Assembly (NCBI GenBank): GCA_937910825.1
Contig: CALEMO010000065.1
Coordinates: forward strand, 1 to 8,585
Source of the DNA: an uncultured Solirubrobacterales bacterium
GTDB lineage: Bacteria; Actinomycetota; Thermoleophilia; Solirubrobacterales; 70-9
Length of the DNA stretch: 8,585 bases
Direction of reading: 5' to 3'
Shown here: piece after piece, positions 1-8,585 of the stretch
Position numbering within the stretch: the stretch's first letter is position 1
Layout of the letters: every line of letters starts with the position of its first letter
Notes under the pieces: generated by a model
The model's input: the letters and a program-made list of their open reading frames with translations, nothing else
Told to the model about the DNA's origin: nothing
Database searches by the model: none
Translations under genes and position numbers: made by a program

Positions 1-676
1 GGCCGTTCACCTTGATGCCGTTTGTGGAGCCGAGGTCAATGACCTCCCACTCCCCTCCGGCGCTCTGCCTGAGCTCGGCGTGTTTGCGTGACACATTCGG
101 GTCGCGCAGCACACAGTCGGCTTCGTCGGAGCGACCGATCGTCGCCTGCGGCCCATCGAGCACCTGCCGGCGGTCGCCCAGGTCGACGATCGCCCGGGTC
201 AGGACTGGCCTCGCAGTCGGTTCGTTCTTCGCTTCGGCCGGCGCCGCCTTGTAAACCATCGTGTGGCCCTCTTCGGCAGGCCGGGCCGGCTCGTTCTCGC
301 GAATCGGTGCCTTGACCAGCCTCGCCTGGATACCGAATTCGCCGAGCCTGAGACGGTCGTCGGTATTGAACTTGACCTCGGGCCGGGTCAACAGGTCGTA
401 GCCACGCCGCCGAGCGTGTTCAAGCAGGTAGCCGGCGAGCTCCCCCTCAAGGGAGCGCTCATAGCCTTCAAGTTTTTCGCGGTCTGCTTCTGAAAGGTGA
501 ACCGTGTATTCGTTGGGCACATATACCCTGGAAACGGACGCGGTCTTATGTGAATCCATCTCCTTGGCGAGCTTTCGGGCGAGCTCGACCGGTTGCACTT
601 CAGAGCTGAAAGCGCGGCTGAATACCCCTTCAACAAGGCCTTCGATACGGGCTTCGAGATTCTTGAAGACGCTCAT
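1..676 (-). CDS. fhaA: FhaA-like protein: DUF3662-type N-terminal domain plus FHA domain (3' end off window)
   Basis: A phosphothreonine-reading adaptor of the FhaA family, partial: 225 residues are visible and the reading frame is still open at the left edge. It starts MSVFKNLEARIEGLVEG, typical of the small N-terminal domain (DUF3662) that precedes FHA in actinobacterial FhaA; this covers roughly residues 1-120. A charged, Ala/Pro/Glu-rich linker (about 121-158) follows, then an FHA domain from about 160. The FHA signature residues are all present: GRS (181-183), SRKH (196-199) and STNG (217-220), which contact phosphothreonine peptides in known FHA domains. The linker has a Thr (T139 in GHTMVY) that could be a kinase target, but this is a guess. 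No signal peptide or membrane segment is seen, so it should be cytosolic. The kinase gene ends 30 nt upstream on the same strand, which suggests co-transcription and a partner relationship. In mycobacteria FhaA is linked to cell-wall synthesis control; the role here is inferred by family. Confidence 0.9.
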   Translation of the reverse strand, partial: MSVFKNLEARIEGLVEGVFSRAFSSEVQPVELARKLAKEMDSHKTASVSRVYVPNEYTVHLSEADREKLEGYERSLEGELAGYLLEHARRRGYDLLTRPEVKFNTDDRLRLGEFGIQARLVKAPIRENEPARPAEEGHTMVYKAAPAEAKNEPTARPVLTRAIVDLGDRRQVLDGPQATIGRSDEADCVLRDPNVSRKHAELRQSAGGEWEVIDLGSTNGIKVNG

Positions 677-680
677 CGCT

Positions 681-690
681 CCGCCCTTCC
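681..690 (-). promoter_or_regulatory. Shine-Dalgarno region of fhaA
   Basis: Read on the minus strand the site is GGAAGGGCGG. The AAGG core lies 8 nt before the ATG at 676, and a second GGAG sits 2 nt before it. This purine-rich stretch within the 30-nt gap after the kinase stop supports the chosen fhaA start and independent translation of fhaA from a shared mRNA. Confidence 0.6.
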
Positions 691-706
691 GGGCATGACG
701 AAATCG

Positions 707-2278
707 TCAGTTCGTGTTGGGGACACGGGTTGATCCTACGGGAGAAAAGGTGAGACCCCCCCGCTCTCTGGCTGCCCGGCCAGCTTCTCGCCTATCCAGC
801 GCCCGGTTGACGATTGCCCCTACGAGCACGGCGACTGTCACCCAGAGAACCAGCGAGACCGCGAAGGTCACCGTAAACAGCGTAGGCAGCAGCAGATCCG
901 ATACCGCGGCCGTCGGTGAATCCTGCCAGCCCGGGGCGACCTCGGTGAACTTGCCGAAAAGCAGCTTTCGCCCGGTCGCAGCCTCGGCCAGAGCGGTGAT
1001 CGCCAGGCCGGTCGAAGCGACGATGGCCCGATCGCGCCAGTCGCAGGCAAAGGCAGCGAGCAGTGGTGTGAAAGGCGCCGCCCCGAAAGTGCCGAGCAGC
1101 GGTGCCAGCGGTCCAAAAACAAGTGGCCGGCCGCTGCCCCGGGTGAAAATCGCGGCCGGAACCCCAACCATGGCGACCAGCAGGCCGGCGCCCGGCATCC
1201 CCGCGACCACCGAAAGCCAGGCCGCAAGCCCACCGGCAGCGACCAGAAAGCCGAGTCTTGCGTTGAGCAGGCTGAGCATCGAAGTGACCAGGCTGAATAC
1301 CGCAAGCGTCGGCGGGTCCGCCGCCCCGCTCATGGTCATCACGGTCGCGACGATTCCACCGATGCCGGCCGCCGCCAGTATCCGGCCAGAATCGAAGCCC
1401 CGGTCGGCGAAGCTGAAGATCGACTCCGCCTGGTGTGCTTGATCGGGCACCTTCTCGTCGAGCAGTTCGAGGCAACCTTCGAGCCTAACTCCAAGGGTTT
1501 CAATGTCCGGGCGGAACTCGGGTTCGCGGTCGAGACAGGAGTCGATCAGGTCGCAAAGTTCGCACGGCAGGTCGGGCCGCAGCCGGGAGAGCGAAGGCAG
1601 GTCGCGGTCCAATGCGCGCAGGGTTGCACCCGGACTCGACTGGCGGCGCGGGTTGACGCCACTCCATGCCTCGAACAAGGTGAGCGCCAGCGAGTAGACG
1701 TCGGCCGGCGGACCGGCCGACATTCCCTCGGCCTGTTCCGGGGCCATGTAAGAAAGGGTGCCGAGCACGTCGCCGGTATTTGTCAGGTCATCGCCGTCGG
1801 TCAGGCGGGCGACCCCGAAGTCCATCAGCTTGGCGCCGCTGTTCTGAAACGGGCAGATCAGATTCGCCGGCTTCAGATCCCGGTGGACGACGCCCCGGGA
1901 ATGCGCGTGGTCGAGGGCTTCGCAGATGTCGGCCCCGATCTCGGCGACCTCCCGGTCACTGAGCAGGTTGTCGTCAATCATCTGTCTGACCGTCTCGCCG
2001 TCAACCAGTTCGGACACGAGGAACGCCCTGCCTCCTTCTCTGCCTCCGAATTCATGGTGGGCAAACTCGAAGAGGGTGACGATGCCGGGATGGTTGAGCC
2101 TTGCCGCCGCTTGTGCTTCGCGCTGGATCCGGGGTCCCGACTGTGGACCGGTCTCGATCACCTTGACCGCGACTGAGCGTTCAAGTCGCCGGTCCCAGGC
2201 CCGATACACCGTCCCGAAACCGCCGGCGCCGAGCCGATCGTTCAGTTCAAAGCGTTGAAGGACAGTGGTACCAATCAT
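707..2278 (-). CDS. Hanks-type Ser/Thr protein kinase with multi-pass C-terminal membrane domain
   Basis: A membrane Ser/Thr kinase of 523 residues that transfers ATP phosphate to Ser/Thr of partner proteins. The kinase domain spans about residues 10-270 and looks catalytically intact: glycine loop GAGGFG (17-22), ATP lysine K39 in VAVKV, helix-C glutamate E54, HRDLKPAN (132-139), DFG (153-155) and APE (179-181). The activation loop has T166-x-T168 placed as the two autophosphorylated threonines of PknB. After an acidic linker (271-298) come about seven hydrophobic segments (around 299-320, 322-340, 343-360, 363-379, 385-412, 417-434, 462-491) and a short basic tail. There are no PASTA repeats and no obvious extracellular sensor domain. 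The start at 2278 places the domain about ten residues in, as usual for the family, although no good Shine-Dalgarno is seen; an in-frame ATG at 2386 would add 36 residues without kinase similarity. It lies upstream of fhaA in a likely operon and is divergent from the CARDB-protein gene. The ligand and targets are unknown. Confidence 0.9.
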   Translation of the reverse strand: MIGTTVLQRFELNDRLGAGGFGTVYRAWDRRLERSVAVKVIETGPQSGPRIQREAQAAARLNHPGIVTLFEFAHHEFGGREGGRAFLVSELVDGETVRQMIDDNLLSDREVAEIGADICEALDHAHSRGVVHRDLKPANLICPFQNSGAKLMDFGVARLTDGDDLTNTGDVLGTLSYMAPEQAEGMSAGPPADVYSLALTLFEAWSGVNPRRQSSPGATLRALDRDLPSLSRLRPDLPCELCDLIDSCLDREPEFRPDIETLGVRLEGCLELLDEKVPDQAHQAESIFSFADRGFDSGRILAAAGIGGIVATVMTMSGAADPPTLAVFSLVTSMLSLLNARLGFLVAAGGLAAWLSVVAGMPGAGLLVAMVGVPAAIFTRGSGRPLVFGPLAPLLGTFGAAPFTPLLAAFACDWRDRAIVASTGLAITALAEAATGRKLLFGKFTEVAPGWQDSPTAAVSDLLLPTLFTVTFAVSLVLWVTVAVLVGAIVNRALDRREAGRAARERGGLTFSPVGSTRVPNTN

Positions 2279-2438
2279 CTGTGCGAATCCGTTCGCCGGA
2301 GACTCGAGGGACCCTGCGGCTGGGCGGTAACTGTCAGCCGTGGATCGGAAATTCGCAAATTGCAGGTAAAGGGAATAGATTGACATCTCCGAAAGTGATG
2401 TAATCCGCCGCTGCGGGAGCCGATTTCCCCTTATCCAT
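2279..2438. promoter_or_regulatory. Divergent intergenic region between kinase and CARDB-protein genes
   Basis: This 160-bp gap is the only place in the left half where promoters for both divergent transcripts can lie. It is locally more AT-rich (about 2340-2405) than the flanking genes. On the plus strand there is a perfect TTGACA (2380-2385) and a TGTAAT (2399-2404, five of six matches to TATAAT), but their 13-nt spacing is too short for a normal sigma-70-type promoter. A weak alternative is TTCGCA (2352-2357) with TAGATT (2376-2381), 18 nt apart. No convincing minus-strand promoter was found for the kinase. A purine stretch GGGAG (2414-2418) lies 20 nt before the plus-strand start, too far for a standard ribosome site. 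The assignment as a bidirectional control region rests on gene orientation. Confidence 0.5.
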
Positions 2439-2450
2439 ATGGATTTCCCC
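2422..2450. repeat. Direct repeat GATTTCCCC x2 flanking a 12-bp palindrome over a start codon
   Basis: Two exact copies of GATTTCCCC (2422-2430 and 2442-2450) lie 20 bp apart, about two helical turns. Between and overlapping them is the perfect palindrome ATCCATATGGAT (2433-2444), whose right half holds the ATG (2439-2441) of the CARDB-protein gene. Such an arrangement could bind a regulator or form a small mRNA hairpin over the start codon. It could also be chance; only its presence is certain. Confidence 0.55.
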
Positions 2451-3566
2451 GAGCACAACTCAGAATTCGACGCCGAAGAGACCGCTATCGACCGCGATCC
2501 GGCTGAGTCGCGCACGGCCCGAAGCCAAAGTCAGCGTTCGGGAGGACGCGGTGGTTCCGGACGTGGTGGTTCCGACGGTGGCCCGCGCCAGCAAATGCTG
2601 ATGCGCCGGGCAATCGCGCTTGGCGTGGGACTGCTCGTGCTGATTTTGCTTGTTCTCGGCGCCAAGGGCTGTCTCGATGCCCGTAAAAACCGTTCGCTTG
2701 AGGACTACGCCAGCAACGTGACCCAGATCGTCGACGAAACGAACTCGCTCAGTGAGTCGTTCTTCGGGCGCCTCGATGACCCCCAGGGCCTGAGCGTGCC
2801 GGACTTCGTCAGCGAGATCGAATCGGACCGTAGCGCAATGGACGGCTTTCTCAGCCGCGTGGACAAACTTGACACCCCGGGCGACATGGAAGGGGCGCAA
2901 AGGACCCTGACCCTCGTTTACCAGCTCAGGTCTGGTGCCATGAATACGATTGCCGACCGGATGAGCACCGCAACCGGCGATGCGGGTCGGGATAAGGCGA
3001 TCAAGACCATCGCTGCCCAGATCTCGATTCTTTCCGCGGCCGACGTCCTCTACAACCAGGTGACCCGTCACCAGATCGACGACGCCATCGAAGGCAACGG
3101 TGCCACGGCCCCCGCAATGCCGAAGAGCGCTTTCGTGCCTGACGTCGCGAAATGGGTGGATCCGACCGAAGTTGATACTGCACTCAGCCGGGTGACCGGA
3201 GGGGCGGGCTCTGCCCCAACCGATGGCGGCGTCCGCGGAACCGGACTTCAGACCGTTTCGATCGGCGGAATTCCACTCGAGTCCGGAACTGTGATCGCAG
3301 CCGGGACTGAGCCTGCGGTCATTGTCTCGGTAATGAACCAGGGCGAATCGGATGAAGACGCCATCGAGGTGACTGTTTCGGTTGACGGCGGGGATCCAAT
3401 CCGTGGTTCGATCGACACCCTTGCCCCCGGGGAAACCGGGGACGCGTCGATTTTGCTCACTCCGGCCCCCAAGGGCGCGGTCAAACTTGACGTTTCGGTT
3501 ACCGGTGTTCCCGGCGAACAGCTGCTGGACAACAACGAGATCAGCTACGCCGTCACCTTCGAATAG
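2439..3566 (+). CDS. Membrane-anchored protein with CARDB-like C-terminal domain, function unknown
   Basis: A 375-residue protein I cannot assign to a named family. The N-terminus (1-52) is hydrophilic and disordered-looking, acidic at first and then Gly/Arg/Ser-rich with a GRGGS repeat. A single hydrophobic segment (about 58-76, ALGVGLLVLILLVLGAKG) follows basic residues, so it is best read as a signal anchor with the N-terminus in the cytoplasm and the rest outside. Residues about 82-250 look mainly helical with possible coiled-coil stretches. After a Gly-rich linker (253-268), residues about 272-375 resemble a CARDB/Ig-like beta-sandwich: alternating hydrophobic strands, VMNQGES, LAPGETGD and the terminal LLDNNEISYAV, all typical of that fold. 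C78 after the membrane segment is not in a proper lipobox. The ATG at 2439 is the only start that keeps the acidic tail; it lacks a clear Shine-Dalgarno. It is divergent from the kinase gene and 15 nt upstream of pheA. A role in extracytoplasmic binding is inference. Confidence 0.8.
   Translation: MDFPEHNSEFDAEETAIDRDPAESRTARSQSQRSGGRGGSGRGGSDGGPRQQMLMRRAIALGVGLLVLILLVLGAKGCLDARKNRSLEDYASNVTQIVDETNSLSESFFGRLDDPQGLSVPDFVSEIESDRSAMDGFLSRVDKLDTPGDMEGAQRTLTLVYQLRSGAMNTIADRMSTATGDAGRDKAIKTIAAQISILSAADVLYNQVTRHQIDDAIEGNGATAPAMPKSAFVPDVAKWVDPTEVDTALSRVTGGAGSAPTDGGVRGTGLQTVSIGGIPLESGTVIAAGTEPAVIVSVMNQGESDEDAIEVTVSVDGGDPIRGSIDTLAPGETGDASILLTPAPKGAVKLDVSVTGVPGEQLLDNNEISYAVTFE
2544..2573 (+). repeat. 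15-bp tandem duplication inside the CARDB-protein gene
   Basis: Two adjacent 15-bp units, GGACGCGGTGGTTCC and GGACGTGGTGGTTCC, differ at one base. They encode two copies of the Gly-Arg-Gly-Gly-Ser motif in the predicted cytoplasmic tail just before the membrane segment. The length is a multiple of three, so unit gain or loss would keep the frame. Confidence 0.75.
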
Positions 3567-3581
3567 GGCTGGGCAGGTTCG

Positions 3582-4444
3582 GTGAGAATCGCCTATCTAG
3601 GTCCGGCCGGGACCTTCAGCGAAGATGCGCTCCGCGACGGACCCTTCGGGGTTGACCAGTTTGAGCCGGTTCTCTGTGACACGATCTCCGCCGTAGTCGA
3701 AGCGATCGGAGCCGGCAAGGCCGACCGGGCTCTGGCGCCGATCGAGAATTCGATCGAAGGTTCGGTCCGTGGCACGCTCGACGGCCTGGTGACCGAGGCG
3801 GAGTCCGTCGCCATCCTTGGGGAATACGACCACGGCATTCGCTCGGCCCTGATCGCCCGTTCACCGCTTCGTCCGGAACAGATCGAGGTGGTCATCTCCC
3901 ACCCGCAGCCGCTGGCCCAGTGTGCGCGATTCCTTAAGCAGGAGCTCTCGGACGCAGAAATCCGGGTGGCCGAGAGCACCAGTTCGGCCGCCCTGAAAGT
4001 CAGCCGCAGTGACCGGCCCTGGGCGGCCCTGGCCCCGGCATCCGCAGCCCGGATTTATGGCTGTGAGGTTCTTCGCGAGGGAATTGAGGACGAGCCGGGC
4101 AACGTAACCCGATTCGTCTGGCTCGGCCCCCGGGGTACCGCGGCCGAAGCTACTGCGGAAGCTGGTGGTGCCTGGAAGACCACCCTGGTTTTCTCGGAAC
4201 TGGGAGCTGATCACCCTGGCGCGCTGGTTGACGCCCTGGTCGAATTCTCGAAACGGCGGATCAACCTGGCCCGGATCGAGTCGCGCCCACTTCGGCGAGA
4301 GCTGGGGCGCTACCGGTTCTTTCTCGACGTGGAAGGCCACGAAGACGACCCCGGCGTTGCCGAGGCCATCTCCGCGCTCAGGTCAAAGGCCGAGTCGGTC
4401 AAGGTCCTGGGTACCTACCCCGGATCCGCGACCGGTCCCCCCGC

Positions 4445-4448
<4 letters not shown>
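3582..4448 (+). CDS. pheA: Prephenate dehydratase (monofunctional, with C-terminal ACT domain)
   Basis: Converts prephenate to phenylpyruvate, with loss of water and CO2, the committed step to phenylalanine; cytosolic. Length 288 residues fits monofunctional prephenate dehydratases. It starts MRIAYLGPAGTFSEDAL, the family's N-terminal signature. The catalytic domain (about 1-185) has PIENSIEGSV (53-62), STSSAA (132-137) and the NVTRF motif (174-178), whose Thr-Arg-Phe is the classic active-site element. The ACT domain (about 199-280) has PGAL (212-215) and ESRP (233-236), the motifs linked to phenylalanine binding, so feedback inhibition by Phe is expected. No chorismate mutase domain is fused. 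The start is GTG at 3582, 15 nt after the preceding gene's stop, with only a weak purine stretch (GGGCAGG) upstream; co-transcription with the CARDB-protein gene is likely. The TAG stop overlaps the convergent gyrA stop. I see no broken or missing key residue. Confidence 0.96.
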
Positions 4449-7090
<2,642 letters not shown>

Positions 7091-7144
7091 CAGCCGGCAC
7101 TCGCTCTCGTCGCTTCGGGGCTCTTGGCTTTCGTTTCATGCAAC
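7091..7144 (-). other. gyrB-gyrA intergenic spacer, no terminator seen
   Basis: This 54-nt spacer holds no convincing hairpin terminator or promoter, which supports gyrB and gyrA being on one mRNA. The gyrA ribosome site is weak: only GAGAGCGAG-like purines lie upstream of the ATG. A 19-codon frame (7139 to 7080 on the minus strand, MKRKPRAPKRRERVPADGA) starts a few bases after the gyrB stop and runs 11 bases into gyrA in another frame. It might couple translation of the two genes but has no Shine-Dalgarno of its own. Confidence 0.45.

Positions 7145-8585
<1,441 letters not shown>

Noticed and set aside
714..2176. Two long plus-strand open frames (714-1442 and 1433-2176) opposite the kinase
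   Set aside because: Both are shadows of the kinase gene, one rich in Ala/Ser/Thr and the other without motifs. The kinase frame has full catalytic signatures.
2279..2515. N-terminal extension of the kinase to an upstream start
   Set aside because: The extra residues would overlap the divergent CARDB-protein gene, use up the whole promoter gap, and have no kinase similarity. The ATG at 2278 gives normal spacing to the glycine loop.
2664..2675. Possible lipoprotein cysteine (C78) after the CARDB-protein membrane segment
   Set aside because: The preceding residues are Ala-Lys-Gly; a charged Lys at -2 and no Leu/Val/Ile at -3 do not make a lipobox.
3425..3441. Hairpin CCCCGG-GGAAA-CCGGGG in the CARDB-protein gene, considered as a terminator
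   Set aside because: It lies inside the coding region over the conserved LAPGETGD part, and no T-run follows directly. It is likely a by-product of GC-rich codons.

Overview
The window looks like chromosomal DNA of a GC-rich, actinobacterium-type organism, close to the replication-origin neighbourhood. Three things point there: a gyrB-gyrA pair, an FhaA-type protein (DUF3662-like N-terminus plus FHA domain), and a Hanks-type Ser/Thr kinase. FhaA and Ser/Thr kinases also lie near gyrBA in mycobacteria. GyrB carries a long insert of the kind best known from E. coli GyrB and absent from mycobacterial GyrB. The kinase ends in a multi-pass membrane tail instead of PASTA repeats. Together these suggest a deep-branching actinobacterial lineage such as Thermoleophilia, which is an inference and not a proven assignment.

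Layout, left to right. Minus strand: fhaA (cut by the left edge) lies downstream of a membrane Ser/Thr kinase gene, 30 nt apart, so the two probably form one transcript. A 160-bp divergent gap follows. Plus strand: a membrane-anchored protein with a CARDB-like C-terminal domain, then pheA (prephenate dehydratase) 15 nt later, probably one operon. Minus strand again: gyrA, converging on pheA so tightly that the two stop codons overlap within the four bases TTAG, then gyrB 54 nt upstream of gyrA and cut by the right edge. The window is almost fully coding. No RNA genes, insertion sequences, CRISPR arrays or tRNAs are visible, and no gene-free stretch exceeds 160 bases.

Functionally there are three blocks. 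One is a predicted phospho-signalling pair: a kinase with intact catalytic residues and a PknB-like T-x-T activation loop, next to an FHA protein able to read phosphothreonine. The second is a Phe-feedback-regulated step of phenylalanine biosynthesis, co-oriented with an orphan membrane protein of unknown role. The third is DNA gyrase, which introduces negative supercoils. No clearly novel multi-gene system is evident. The least ordinary features are the polytopic kinase tail, the kinase/CARDB divergent pair, the stop-codon overlap between pheA and gyrA, the GyrB insert, and the variant GyrA box and quinolone-region residue of GyrA.
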